From NCBI RefSeq assembly GCF_013141775.1, contig NZ_WHOB01000069.1:1-64000 (forward strand): DNA of 64,000 bases, given 5' to 3'. A program made the translations under genes and the position numbers. The stretch's first letter is position 1. Each line of letters starts with the position of its first letter. The notes under the pieces were generated by a model. It saw only the letters and a program-made list of their open reading frames with translations. It ran no database searches and was not told the DNA's origin. Positions 50,733 to 59,458 of this stretch are shown here, in pieces. The DNA comes from Paenibacillus phytohabitans (GTDB lineage Bacteria; Bacillota; Bacilli; Paenibacillales; Paenibacillaceae).

Positions 50733-51842
50733 ATGGCTAAAGTAACCGGATTGGAAGGCGTAGTTGCCGGAGAAACTGAAATCGGATTGGTCGATGGAGA
50801 GAAAGGACATTTGGTATACCGCGGATATTGGGCCAAAGAACTAGCGGTAAGCAAAAGTTATGAGGAAGTAGCTTATTTGCTCTGGAACGGGCATCTGCCG
50901 GATGCAGAGGAGCTGGCGCTGCTGAAGGCACAGATGGCAGAGGAGAGAGTCATTCCGGAATATCTGTGCAGGATGCTGGATCTGTATCCGGCGTCGGTAC
51001 CGCTTATGCTGGTGCTGCAGAGTGCAGTTGCCGCACTAGGCGATAAAGAGAATACAACCTGGCCGCCAACGCTGAAGCAAGCGGTACGGCTGACGGCCGT
51101 TCTACCGGCGATCATCGCATACAGAGCCCGCAGCCTGCAGGGCCTGACACCTCTGGATTCGCTTCCTGAGCTTGGCCATGCTGCGAATTATCTGTATCTG
51201 CTGACAGGAAAGCTGCCGGAGGAAGCCCATGTCAAGGCGCTCAGTGCCTATCTGATCCTCTGCATGGAGCATGGCATGAATGCTTCGACGTTTGCCGGCC
51301 GGGTAGTGCTCTCGACTGAATCAGATATCTGCGCAGCGGTATGCGGAGCCATTGGGGCGATGAAAGGGCCGCTGCATGGCGGTGCACCTTATGAAGTCAT
51401 CTCAATGCTGGAGGATATCGGGACGGTAGAGCGGGCAGAGCCTTGGCTGCGCAATGCGCTGGATAACGGGACGAAGCTGATGGGCTTTGGACACCGCATC
51501 TATAAGACCAAGGACCCCCGTGCAGAAGCGCTGCAGATTGCCACGCTGGAGATGATCGGGAAGAATGCATCCTTTGACCTTGCCCTGCATGTAGAAGCCA
51601 CGGCAATTGCACTGCTGGAGGAATACAAGCCGGGCCGGAGGCTGTTCACTAACGTCGAGTTTTATGCCGCAGCCATTCTGAAGGCGCTGCAGCTCTCACC
51701 GGAGATATTTACTCCAACGTTTACGGCTGGTAGAATTGTCGGCTGGACGGCCCATATACTGGAGCAAGCGGCCAATAACCGGATTTTCCGCCCGCAATCT
51801 ACGTATATCGGACCGATGCCTGAATCAGAGGTTGTATCGTAA
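50733..51842 (+). CDS. citrate synthase-family protein
   Basis: This enzyme joins acetyl-CoA (or propionyl-CoA) to oxaloacetate. Motifs are EHGMNASTF (H180), GPLHGGAP (H215), GFGHRIYKTKDPRA (H254) and TNVEFYAAA (E309). The last catalytic acid is normally aspartate (NVDFY); here it is glutamate. The 369-residue length fits the short Gram-positive CitA/CitZ class. Start ATG 50733 has AAAAGGGGCAAAGG upstream. No icd or mdh neighbour is present, so it may be a secondary or methylcitrate-type enzyme. Confidence 0.88.
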   Translation: MAKVTGLEGVVAGETEIGLVDGEKGHLVYRGYWAKELAVSKSYEEVAYLLWNGHLPDAEELALLKAQMAEERVIPEYLCRMLDLYPASVPLMLVLQSAVAALGDKENTTWPPTLKQAVRLTAVLPAIIAYRARSLQGLTPLDSLPELGHAANYLYLLTGKLPEEAHVKALSAYLILCMEHGMNASTFAGRVVLSTESDICAAVCGAIGAMKGPLHGGAPYEVISMLEDIGTVERAEPWLRNALDNGTKLMGFGHRIYKTKDPRAEALQIATLEMIGKNASFDLALHVEATAIALLEEYKPGRRLFTNVEFYAAAILKALQLSPEIFTPTFTAGRIVGWTAHILEQAANNRIFRPQSTYIGPMPESEVVS

Positions 51843-51871
51843 TAGCAGAGGAATCCCCCTTATAACAGCAC

Positions 51872-51909
51872 AAAAACATCCCCGGCCGTCAAACAGCCGG
51901 AGATGTTGA
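51872..51909 (-). terminator. terminator of the small minus-strand gene
   Basis: On the minus strand AACATC-CCGGC pairs with GCCGG-GATGTT and TTTTTG follows. A second hairpin (AGTAT...ATACT) lies at about 51931-51950 in the 3' region of the same gene. Confidence 0.7.
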
Positions 51910-51959
51910 ACAAGGGAATGTTAATGAGAGAGTATGAGGGGGATACTCTGACATTAGAT

Positions 51960-52247
51960 TTAGAAATCAGAGGTTGCAACTTCGATGGTGCCGAAGACTG
52001 CGCCTGCAGCTGAGCTGAGAAGAGCAGCAACAAGCAGCAGGTTTACAGAAACTGTGAGACTGTTCAGCGCAGGAATAGTATAAGTGACGACTGGCGCATT
52101 GACTCTGTAAAGAACAAGATCCACAGGGAAACCGGAGTTGTTATTTACAGTTACAGCCGCGTTGATGCCTCCAGCCAGATTCTCATAATAAGATTTACCA
52201 ACGCCTGCAGCCAGGTTGAAGAATTGTTGCGGTAACAAGATTGCCAT
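51960..52247 (-). CDS. small beta-rich protein, possibly surface- or spore-associated
   Basis: A 95-residue protein with no Cys, rich in Val, Asn, Ala and Leu, and alternating strands (INAAVTVNNNSGFPVDLVLY, VVTYTIPALNSLTVSVN, FGTIEVATSDF). It lacks a classical signal peptide. The strand pattern faintly resembles short endospore-appendage (Ena/DUF3992-like) subunits, but this is only an impression. Start ATG 52247 has an excellent AAAGGAGGTCATTACC. It is monocistronic with its own terminator, which suggests strong independent expression. Confidence 0.6.
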   Translation of the reverse strand: MAILLPQQFFNLAAGVGKSYYENLAGGINAAVTVNNNSGFPVDLVLYRVNAPVVTYTIPALNSLTVSVNLLLVAALLSSAAGAVFGTIEVATSDF

Positions 52248-52370
52248 GGTAATGACCTCCTTTTTCGTTTGATAGGATATCATATTCGCCGAAACTATGA
52301 TTGCTGTAACGAATGTCTTGGGAGATTAGCACATTTTAATAGGGCGACGAGAGTTAGAAGCAAATAGAAG

Positions 52371-52405
52371 AAGAGCCTCTACCCATGGCGGGCGGGGGCT
52401 CTTTG
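52371..52405 (-). terminator. hairpin in the 52.4-kb intergenic region
   Basis: AAGAGCC pairs with GGCTCTT around a G/C-rich loop. On the minus strand it follows the small frame ending at 52439 and is trailed by TTC-rich sequence. Confidence 0.4.
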
Positions 52406-52438
52406 CGGTTCGACTACTCTATGGATTAGGTCTATGAC

Positions 52439-52546
52439 CTATGAAGCTGGTTTAATATACGCCTTATCTTTGGACCGTTTGCCGTAGAAGCGGTATAAGA
52501 TAAGCCCGAAGAGCATTCCGGCAAAAGACAGGGCTGCTACGCTCAA
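52439..52546 (-). pseudogene. short membrane-segment frame, probable gene remnant
   Basis: Read on the minus strand, the stretch encodes about 35 residues: one hydrophobic helix (SVAALSFAGMLFGLILY) then a basic tail (RFYGKRSKDK). This is the look of a real C-terminal membrane anchor. The only start is a TTG at 52546 without a ribosome binding site, and nothing in frame upstream continues it. It may be a truncated gene or an unrecognised small protein. Confidence 0.3.
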
Positions 52547-52605
52547 ATAGAGACAATATGGTACACTGGAAGTAATTCTAGTGAATGGTAAGGAGAATGA
52601 CAACG

Positions 52606-53373
52606 ATGAAGCTGGTGTCCTGGAATGTAAATGGTCTGAGAGCTTGTGTGAATAAAGGGTTTAACGAATATTTCCGGGAAAGCGCCGCAGACATCTTCTG
52701 TGTGCAGGAAACGAAGCTTCAGGAGGGTCAGATTGTTCTGGACCACGGTGAGGAGTATTCGCAGTACTGGAATTATGCCCTCAAAAAAGGATATTCTGGT
52801 ACAGCTGTCTTCACCCGGATTAAACCGCTGTCTGTCAGATACGGTCTGGACAAGGAAACCGAAGACGAGGGGAGAATTATTACCCTGGAATTTGCAGACT
52901 TCTATCTGGTGAATGTATACACTCCGAATGCCAAACGGGATCTGTCGAGACTGGATTACCGGATGGAATGGGAGGATGAGTTCCGCAATTATCTGCTGAA
53001 GCTGGATGCGCATAAGCCGGTTCTCGTCTGCGGGGATTTGAATGTGGCCCATCAGGATATTGACCTTAAGAATGCCAAATCGAACCGTGGTAATTCAGGC
53101 TTCACCGATGAAGAACGCGGAAAGATGACAGAGCTGCTGGAGGCAGGGTTCGTTGATACGTTCAGATATTTCTATCCTGAGCTTGAAGGTGCCTACAGCT
53201 GGTGGTCTTATATGCCGAAGGTAAGAGAGAAGAATGTAGGCTGGCGTATCGACTATTTCCTGGCTTCCTCGCGGCTGGCCCCGCGCCTTCTGGATGCAGG
53301 GATAGAGTGCAATATTCTCGGCAGTGATCATTGTCCGGTAGTCCTTCATCTTGCCGATGCGGCGGAAGTGTAG
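52606..53373 (+). CDS. exoA: exodeoxyribonuclease III
   Basis: This AP endonuclease and 3'-5' exonuclease of base-excision repair has 255 residues. Motifs: KLVSWNVNGLRA, the metal-binding glutamate in FCVQETKLQ, the NVYTPNA loop, the catalytic CGDLNVAHQDIDL, NSGFTDEER, VGWRIDYFLAS and the final GSDHCPVVL. I start at ATG 52606 behind AAGGAGAATGACAACG. It is monocistronic. Confidence 0.95.
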   Translation: MKLVSWNVNGLRACVNKGFNEYFRESAADIFCVQETKLQEGQIVLDHGEEYSQYWNYALKKGYSGTAVFTRIKPLSVRYGLDKETEDEGRIITLEFADFYLVNVYTPNAKRDLSRLDYRMEWEDEFRNYLLKLDAHKPVLVCGDLNVAHQDIDLKNAKSNRGNSGFTDEERGKMTELLEAGFVDTFRYFYPELEGAYSWWSYMPKVREKNVGWRIDYFLASSRLAPRLLDAGIECNILGSDHCPVVLHLADAAEV

Positions 53374-53409
53374 ATTTATATTCGTTATACAAAAGAACAT
53401 AAAAGAACA

Positions 53410-53448
53410 GAGGCGGTATCCCGGGTGCGGGGTACCGCCTCTATTTGT
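53410..53448. terminator. bidirectional terminator
   Basis: AGAGGCGGTA-CCC pairs with GGG-TACCGCCTCT; T/A-rich flanks on both sides serve exoA and the convergent amidase gene. Confidence 0.82.
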
Positions 53449-53452
53449 AACA

Positions 53453-55003
53453 TCAATCAGCTTCTCCGGCGGTATCAAGAAGCGGCGGACGCCGGTGTTT
53501 CGTGGCCTGTTCGAAGCTGTATGCAATGCCGATCAGCACGGCTTCGCTGAAGGCTGAAGCGGAGAAGGTGACCCCCTGCGGACCGTTGGTGATATAGCCT
53601 CCCGGTGCAGTTGTCCCGGTAGTGGTATATCCGGCCGGGACTGTAATGAGCGGATAGCCGGCTCTGGCTGCCAGGTCAGTACCGTGAAATCCGGCAAACA
53701 TGATGGCATCCAGACCGTAATGCTCCAGTGCATAATCGATGCCTTGTCTGCCAGCCATGGACCGGGAGAATTGCAGCTGCTCCAGATATTCCTGCTCCGT
53801 AATCTCGTCTCCGGAAGTATCCAGCCATTCAAGCGTTCCCTGACCATATTTCAGCGCCTGTGCGCTGTGCTGGTTGTTGAATTCGATTAACTCCTGTAGG
53901 GAATGAACCGGGATAGAAGCAGGCAGGCCGCTTAAATAACGGTTTAAGCCTTTTTTGAATTCATATTGTAGTATAACAGCATTCCACTCGGCATTCTGGC
54001 AAGGAAGCTCAATAGGATCAATGACTTCAGCTCCAAGTTCTTTAAGAACAGCTATGGCAGATTCCATCAGGAGCAGTGCCTCCTCATCCAAATCCTTATA
54101 ATAGAATCTCGGGATACCAATCCGTTTGGATTTCACGTATTCAATATCCAGAGCGGCAGTATAATCCTGTCTGCCTGCTGTCCCATCGGATGAAGCGCTG
54201 GGGGGATGCTCTCTGGTACCGGCAATGACACTGAGGAGTAGTGCGGCATCCGATACGCTTCTGGCCATCGGACCGGCGGTATCCTGACTGCCGATCCCCG
54301 GTATAATCCCCGCATTGCTTACCAGCCCCCACGTAGGTTTGATGCCGGCAAGCGAGTTCTGGGCAGCCGGACAAATGATGGAACCGGAAGTTTCCGTTCC
54401 TAGAGCGATTGCTGCCAGATTTGCGGCAACGGCCGCAGCACTTCCCGAGCTGGAGCCGCCAACGAACAGCTCGCCGGGCCCGTATGGATTCAGCACGAGT
54501 CCGCCGCGTGAGCTGTATCCAGCCCACATGGTGGGCGACATGAAGTTGGCCCACTCCGTCATATTGGCTTTTCCGAGAATCACAGCGCCTGCAGCCCGCA
54601 GCTTACTAATTACTACGGCATCTTCAACAGCCCTGTAATCTGCCAATGCCAGCGCTCCCGCACTGGTGTGCAGCTTGTCCGAAGTAGCGATATTATCCTT
54701 AACAAGTACGGGGATTCCGTGCAGCGGACTGCGTATTCCCTTATCCCGGCGTTCCTGATCCAGCATCCGGGCAATCTCCAGTGCATCAGGGTTAATCTCC
54801 AGAACAGAGTTCAGCAGGCTGTCATACCGGTCAATCCGTTCTAAATACAGCGCTGTTAACCGCTCGGAAGTTAAATTCCCCTGCTCCATTTCCTGCTGCA
54901 TGGCTGTTATATCCGCTTCAATTATCCATTCCTGCCACTCCCGGGCGGGGGATTGAATGTTGTTGAGGGGGCTGCTGCTAAGGTCTGCATCATTATTTTT
55001 CAT
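53453..55003 (-). CDS. amidase-signature-family hydrolase
   Basis: A 516-residue amidase with the Ser-cisSer-Lys triad of the family: Lys102 in GIPVLVKDNIA, the cis-serine in the VGGSSSGSAAA loop (184-188) and the nucleophile Ser208 in GTETSGSI. It hydrolyses an amide of unknown identity; it is not gatA, because no gatC or gatB is adjacent. I start at ATG 55003, with AGAGGGAAG upstream. No signal peptide is visible. It lies 30 bases after a VanZ-family gene and may be co-transcribed with it. Confidence 0.88.
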   Translation of the reverse strand: MKNNDADLSSSPLNNIQSPAREWQEWIIEADITAMQQEMEQGNLTSERLTALYLERIDRYDSLLNSVLEINPDALEIARMLDQERRDKGIRSPLHGIPVLVKDNIATSDKLHTSAGALALADYRAVEDAVVISKLRAAGAVILGKANMTEWANFMSPTMWAGYSSRGGLVLNPYGPGELFVGGSSSGSAAAVAANLAAIALGTETSGSIICPAAQNSLAGIKPTWGLVSNAGIIPGIGSQDTAGPMARSVSDAALLLSVIAGTREHPPSASSDGTAGRQDYTAALDIEYVKSKRIGIPRFYYKDLDEEALLLMESAIAVLKELGAEVIDPIELPCQNAEWNAVILQYEFKKGLNRYLSGLPASIPVHSLQELIEFNNQHSAQALKYGQGTLEWLDTSGDEITEQEYLEQLQFSRSMAGRQGIDYALEHYGLDAIMFAGFHGTDLAARAGYPLITVPAGYTTTGTTAPGGYITNGPQGVTFSASAFSEAVLIGIAYSFEQATKHRRPPLLDTAGEAD

Positions 55004-55033
55004 GGCTGTTTTCTTCCCTCTATACATAGTATT

Positions 55034-56164
55034 TTAGTTGGCCAGCGTCTCAGCGGCAGCTGCCGGCTGCGGGTCCGGCCAGGTAATCACATTGCGTGTC
55101 CGGCTCCACTCTTCGTAGAATAGCGGGCGGTCACGCTTAAACATCCGCAGCAGCAGATGAATGAAGAAGGTCAGATCGGCAAGCGCGGCTGTAATTCGTA
55201 TAACCGTAGAGCCTGCTGTGCCGAAATTAAGCATTAGGACAGAATCAAGGGACAGGAAATTTATTCCTCCAAGCAATCCATAGAGTAGTCCATATCTCAT
55301 CCACACCATCCAGAGTTTGAGCGGACCGCCATCCGCACTGCCCAGCCGGATACGCACCACCCATTTGCCGAGCGTCCGCCCTCCGGTTAAGAGAGGAACG
55401 ATCAGGAAATACACCACACTTACTGCCCAGAATGAAATATTCAGGGATAGCTGGTTAAGCAGAAGTACCGCAGAGATCCATAGGACTGCATCCAGCAGGC
55501 AAGCAATGCCTCTGCGGGTGTAGGTAACCTTTTTGGCGGATAAATCCTCCTGGCTGTCCAGCTGTTCAATCCGCGGCAGCAGCCCGGAGATCCATAAGGC
55601 GATCCGGAATCCGGCAATTCCGCCGAATGTATTGGTGATCAGGTCATCGACATCAAAGATCCGGTAAGGATGGTCGAAGAAACCGTAAATCCCGGTAATC
55701 TGTGTAATCTCAAACAATAGCGACAGCCCGAAAGAAAGCATGATGCACACGACCCAGCGGGTCCGGAAATAGTAGCCCAGAAACAGCCCGAAAGGTAATG
55801 TCAGCACAACATTGAAGGCAGCCAGCAGGAAATCCGTTTCGCGCAGTACGCTCAGATAGCTTGACGGGTCATTACGCGAGAGATGCGTATTGCGCAAGAT
55901 GTCCTGAATGAACTGCAGCGGCACAGGCTGGAGCATATGCCCGGTAGGCGCAGCGTTATGGCGTGAGTCCGGCATGGGCAGCAGCACCAGGAAAAAGGCG
56001 TTCAGCAAGTATAGGAGCAGCAAATAGAGGATCAGCGCCCGAACCTTGTTGATATAACCGTGCCGGCGGTATTGAACGATCAGGAACGGCAAAGTGAAGA
56101 GCAGTGCCGCTAACGGAAAAGCCATAAATGCATAAGAGATCGGAAAAAGATAGGATTGAAACAT
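55034..56164 (-). CDS. VanZ-RDD fusion membrane protein
   Basis: A 376-residue membrane protein. The N-terminal VanZ-like domain (residues ~40-195) has LLYLLNAFFLVLLPMP, ETDFLLAAFNVVLTLPFGLFLGY, and the acidic IFDVDDLITNTFGGIAGF motif. A C-terminal RDD domain follows, with RRGIACLLDAVLW and GGRTLGKWVVRIRL. VanZ of enterococci confers low-level teicoplanin resistance; the role of VanZ-RDD fusions is unknown. CAGGTGAACC precedes the ATG. Confidence 0.85.
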   Translation of the reverse strand: MFQSYLFPISYAFMAFPLAALLFTLPFLIVQYRRHGYINKVRALILYLLLLYLLNAFFLVLLPMPDSRHNAAPTGHMLQPVPLQFIQDILRNTHLSRNDPSSYLSVLRETDFLLAAFNVVLTLPFGLFLGYYFRTRWVVCIMLSFGLSLLFEITQITGIYGFFDHPYRIFDVDDLITNTFGGIAGFRIALWISGLLPRIEQLDSQEDLSAKKVTYTRRGIACLLDAVLWISAVLLLNQLSLNISFWAVSVVYFLIVPLLTGGRTLGKWVVRIRLGSADGGPLKLWMVWMRYGLLYGLLGGINFLSLDSVLMLNFGTAGSTVIRITAALADLTFFIHLLLRMFKRDRPLFYEEWSRTRNVITWPDPQPAAAAETLAN

Positions 56165-56381
56165 GGTTCACCTGCTGCCCTAGTTTTTGTTTGAACGATT
56201 TCACGATAGGATGCTAAACATTATGTATGAGACCCTAGTTCTTAACGTTGCAGACTATTTCCCCTATTATAACTTGCTTGAACCGACTTCAGTATAGAAT
56301 TAATGCTGGGCTTACTCCATGGAATTAATCATTCTAGCCGTTCTTTCCTGCATACATATGTTGAGAGGAGCGTGATACAAG

Positions 56382-56729
56382 ATGGAGAAGAAGGTGCAGC
56401 AGTATTATAAGTTAAAGACTAAGCAGAAGGAGCTGGAAAAGGAGCTGGCCGGGCTGAGGCAGGATATTCTGGCCTACTTTGCTGAACAAGGCAAGGCAGA
56501 GTCCGTTATCGGCAGCTACAAAGTGAAGCTTGTCACGCAGAACCGGAAGGAATATGATGATGATAAGCTTTACCAGACATTGTCAGATCCGGAACTGTGG
56601 AGGCTGCTCTCCAAGGCAGACCCGGCCAAAGTAGCGAGTCTCACGAAATTGAAAGTGATTGACGAAGAGAAGATTTCACATACGTATGATGTGAAGACAA
56701 TTACGCTGCTGCAGGTGGATAAACAGTAG
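56382..56729 (+). CDS. hypothetical coiled-coil protein
   Basis: A 115-residue soluble protein. Residues ~3-35 form a charged heptad-like helix (KLKTKQKELEKELAGLRQDIL). A short beta stretch (ESVIGSYKVKLVTQNRKEYDD) and a helical C-terminus follow. It slightly recalls phage Gp157-type proteins, but no phage gene is nearby. TTGAGAGGAGCG is upstream of ATG 56382. I do not recognise its function. Confidence 0.6.
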   Translation: MEKKVQQYYKLKTKQKELEKELAGLRQDILAYFAEQGKAESVIGSYKVKLVTQNRKEYDDDKLYQTLSDPELWRLLSKADPAKVASLTKLKVIDEEKISHTYDVKTITLLQVDKQ

Positions 56730-56864
56730 ATTCTGCGGTACCGGAGGCGGAGGGGGAATGCACTTTCCGTTTCCGGTGCAGCAGGTCCGGGAGATCCGGA
56801 GGTAAAAGTACATAATATTGAGCTGCTGCAGCCGGGAGATTAATATGATTGGAGGGGGTTGGAA

Positions 56865-57413
56865 ATGAACAGGACAAGGACCGGAATGAAGAAGTCCCGG
56901 TTTCGCCTCGTTGCGGGAGTGCTGCTCATTATCGCTCTAGGATTGCTTGCCTTTTTTTACAGGGAGATTTCTTCCGGACCGGAGAAGCTTCAGGCATGGC
57001 AGAAGGTATTTAGTCTAACAGTTCATGCTGCAGACGGAGCACCGGAGCTGGCGCAGCCGGATCGTGAGGCTTCTTATGGAAGCTACCGTGTAACCGACAG
57101 CAAGGCCCCCGGATATACGCTGATTGTGAATGCTGAAGATGCGGATGAGATCAGGCTGAGTGCAAGTACGGGCAGCTTCATACGCTGGAATGCGCCAGAT
57201 TATAAGGTGAACCAGGCTGGTAAGGAGATTACGATAGCGCCGGGTGAGACGATCTATTGGACTCCGTTAACCGGAGAATCATCAGAGGCCATAACAGAGA
57301 GTGAGCTGACAATGTCTGCTTACCGGCATAACTCGGTGTTCAGCGAAGCCCGGTTTATGATCCGGAGTGATGAGAGCGGCGTCTATACAGGAAAATGGGC
57401 AGAGGGGGATTAA
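56865..57413 (+). CDS. hypothetical single-pass membrane protein
   Basis: A 182-residue protein with a basic N-terminus and one membrane segment (VAGVLLIIALGLLAFFY, residues ~14-30), then an extracellular domain of about 150 residues predicted to be beta-rich. It has no lipobox or catalytic motif. I chose ATG 56865, six bases after GGAGGGGG. I do not recognise the family. Confidence 0.6.
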   Translation: MNRTRTGMKKSRFRLVAGVLLIIALGLLAFFYREISSGPEKLQAWQKVFSLTVHAADGAPELAQPDREASYGSYRVTDSKAPGYTLIVNAEDADEIRLSASTGSFIRWNAPDYKVNQAGKEITIAPGETIYWTPLTGESSEAITESELTMSAYRHNSVFSEARFMIRSDESGVYTGKWAEGD

Positions 57414-57516
57414 CTGATCGCCACATGCCCTTTTTTGCGTTAAAATAACAAGTGGGTTTGTTCAAAGTAAGGCAAGAATCATTCACAGACGGAATAGATA
57501 CGGAGGAAGAGAAAAC

Positions 57517-58749
57517 ATGAAGGATTTTGATCTGATGCTGGAGAAATATGCAGAGCTTGTGGTAAAGGTTGGCGTGAACGTGCAGCCAGGGCAAGTGCTG
57601 ATGGTGCATGCACCGCTGGAGACCGTAGAACTTACCCGGCTGATCGTGGGCAAAGCCTACGAGGCCGGGGCTAAATATGTGCTTGTGGACTGGGATGATG
57701 AAGCGGTAACGCGCATCCGTTACGAGAAGGCTTCGGAGGACTCCTTCGGATATTATCCGCAGTGGCATGCCGATATGCTGGAGGGATTCGCTGAAGAAGG
57801 CGGAGCCATATTACATATTAAGGTACCGGACCCGGAACTGTTCCGCGGAATTGACTCTGCCAAAGTATCTACAGCGGTTAAGGCTGCTGCGGTAGCCCGC
57901 AAGAAATATCAGAACTATACCCGCAACAACAGAATCAGCTGGTCGCTGGTCAAGGCACCAACTCGCGCCTGGGCGGACAAGGTATTCGCTGATCTGCCTG
58001 AAGAAGGCCGGATTGAGGCAATGTGGGAAGCGGTATTCCAGATGAACCGTGTGGGCAGCGAGGACCCGGTTGCCGCATGGCGCAGTCATATCGGTGATCT
58101 GAAGCAGAGCCAGGAGCGGATGAATGCCAAGCGTTACAAGAGCCTGCATTACCGTGCACCAGGTACGGATCTGCACGTAGAACTGCCGGAAGGCCATCTG
58201 TGGCGCGGCGGCGGCGGCGAGAATGCCGGCGGTGTATATTTTGTAGCGAATATGCCTACGGAAGAGATCTACACGATGCCGCATCGCACCGGAGTCAATG
58301 GTACTGTCAAGAGTACCCTTCCGCTTAACCTGAACGGACGGCTTGTGGACGGAATTACGGTTACCTTTACGGACGGCAAGGTTACAGCCTATGATGCCGA
58401 ATCCGGGCGTGAGCATCTGACCTCGCTGCTGGACACGGATGAAGGGGCCTCTTATCTTGGGGAGGTGGCACTGGTGCCGCATGACTCTCCGATCTCCCGG
58501 CTGAACAGAGTGTTCTATAATACCGGGATCGATGAGAATGCATCCTGTCATTTCGCCCTGGGCAGTGCGTATCCGGTTAACATTGAAGGCGGGACTTCGA
58601 TGACAAGTGAAGAACTAATTGCGAAGGGAGCCAACGTCAGCCTTACGCATGTCGATTTCATGATCGGCTCTTCGGAGCTTGATATTGACGGGGAGCTGGC
58701 CGATGGGACCATTGAACCGGTGTTCCGCCAAGGCAACTGGGTGCTGTAG
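57517..58749 (+). CDS. ampS: M29-family aminopeptidase
   Basis: A cytosolic metal-dependent aminopeptidase (410 residues) of the thermophilic/AmpS type. Conserved features include the N-terminal YAELVVKVGVNVQPGQ, candidate metal glutamates in NMPTEEIYTMP and YLGEVALVPHDSPIS, and the late NASCHFALGSAY and VDFMIGSSELDIDG motifs. It releases N-terminal residues from peptides. ACGGAGGAAGAGAAAAC precedes ATG 57517. It is monocistronic. Confidence 0.92.
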   Translation: MKDFDLMLEKYAELVVKVGVNVQPGQVLMVHAPLETVELTRLIVGKAYEAGAKYVLVDWDDEAVTRIRYEKASEDSFGYYPQWHADMLEGFAEEGGAILHIKVPDPELFRGIDSAKVSTAVKAAAVARKKYQNYTRNNRISWSLVKAPTRAWADKVFADLPEEGRIEAMWEAVFQMNRVGSEDPVAAWRSHIGDLKQSQERMNAKRYKSLHYRAPGTDLHVELPEGHLWRGGGGENAGGVYFVANMPTEEIYTMPHRTGVNGTVKSTLPLNLNGRLVDGITVTFTDGKVTAYDAESGREHLTSLLDTDEGASYLGEVALVPHDSPISRLNRVFYNTGIDENASCHFALGSAYPVNIEGGTSMTSEELIAKGANVSLTHVDFMIGSSELDIDGELADGTIEPVFRQGNWVL

Positions 58750-58792
58750 CCGGAGGATATCCGGCGGCGGCTAATTAGCTGCGTTCCACAAG

Positions 58793-58840
58793 TAAGGCCG
58801 CATTTTTTCCCGGTCAGCGGGGAATGCGGTTTTTTTTGTG
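58793..58840 (+). terminator. terminator after ampS
   Basis: CCGCATT-TCCC pairs with GGGGAATGCGG, followed by eight T. Confidence 0.85.
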
Positions 58841-58860
58841 ATAATAATTGCCGCAGGATA

Positions 58861-58886
58861 AAACTGTTTGTGATACCTCTCCGTCT
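58861..58886 (+). promoter_or_regulatory. ECF-type promoter, probably autoregulatory
   Basis: AAAC (58861-58864) and CGTC (58882-58885) with a 17-bp gap resemble the AAC...CGTC elements read by Bacillus ECF sigma factors. It lies just before the ECF gene. Confidence 0.5.
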
Positions 58887-58921
58887 AATTCATGTAAAAG
58901 TGATGGAGAGGAGAGGGAGAG

Positions 58922-59458
58922 ATGACGATGTCCGGGGCAGAGATGAAGCGGGTTACTGCCGCTGTGCCGCATGAAGAGACGGATTTTGTTAAGGCGGTTA
59001 TGGAGCACAGTGATCAGCTGTATCATATTGCTTACAGTTATCTGGGCAACCGCAACGATGCGCTGGAAGCCTTGCAGGAAGCAACCTGCCGGGCCTGGGT
59101 GAAACGAAGAACCCTAAAGGACCCCCAGGCGTTCAAATCCTGGCTGATACGGATATTAATCTATGTCTGCATTGACGAACAGCGGAGAAGGAAGAGGGCA
59201 GTCCCGACCGCAGCGGAGAATATGATGGAGCCGGTCATTCATAACAGCACTCATACTATGGAGATGCAGTGGGCGCTCTTGCAGGTGAAGCTGAAATACC
59301 GTCATGTGCTGCTGCTCAAATACTACAATGATATGACCTTGGCTGAAATCGCCGTTCTGCTTAAGAAGCCGGAGGGAACAATCAAAACCTGGCAGCACAA
59401 AGGACTGAAGCAGCTTAGGATGATTATGAAGAACCGGGGTGAATGGAATGAACAGTAG
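58922..59458 (+). CDS. ECF-type RNA polymerase sigma factor
   Basis: A 178-residue ECF sigma factor (SigM/SigV-like group). Region 2 has YHIAYSYLGNRNDALEALQEATCRAW and region 4 has RHVLLLKYYNDMTLAEIAVLLKKPEGTIKTWQHKGLKQL. It directs RNA polymerase to stress promoters when released by its anti-sigma partner, whose gene overlaps its 3' end. GAGAGGGAGAG lies directly before ATG 58922; ATG 58928 is an alternative with better spacing. Confidence 0.9.
   Translation: MTMSGAEMKRVTAAVPHEETDFVKAVMEHSDQLYHIAYSYLGNRNDALEALQEATCRAWVKRRTLKDPQAFKSWLIRILIYVCIDEQRRRKRAVPTAAENMMEPVIHNSTHTMEMQWALLQVKLKYRHVLLLKYYNDMTLAEIAVLLKKPEGTIKTWQHKGLKQLRMIMKNRGEWNEQ

Noticed and set aside
53453..55003. gatA (Glu-tRNA amidotransferase subunit A)
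   Set aside because: There is no gatC or gatB beside it, and the N- and C-terminal regions differ from GatA; only the amidase core is shared.
56382..56729. Phage Gp157-like gene as a prophage marker
   Set aside because: The similarity is only an impression and no integrase, structural or lysis gene is nearby.
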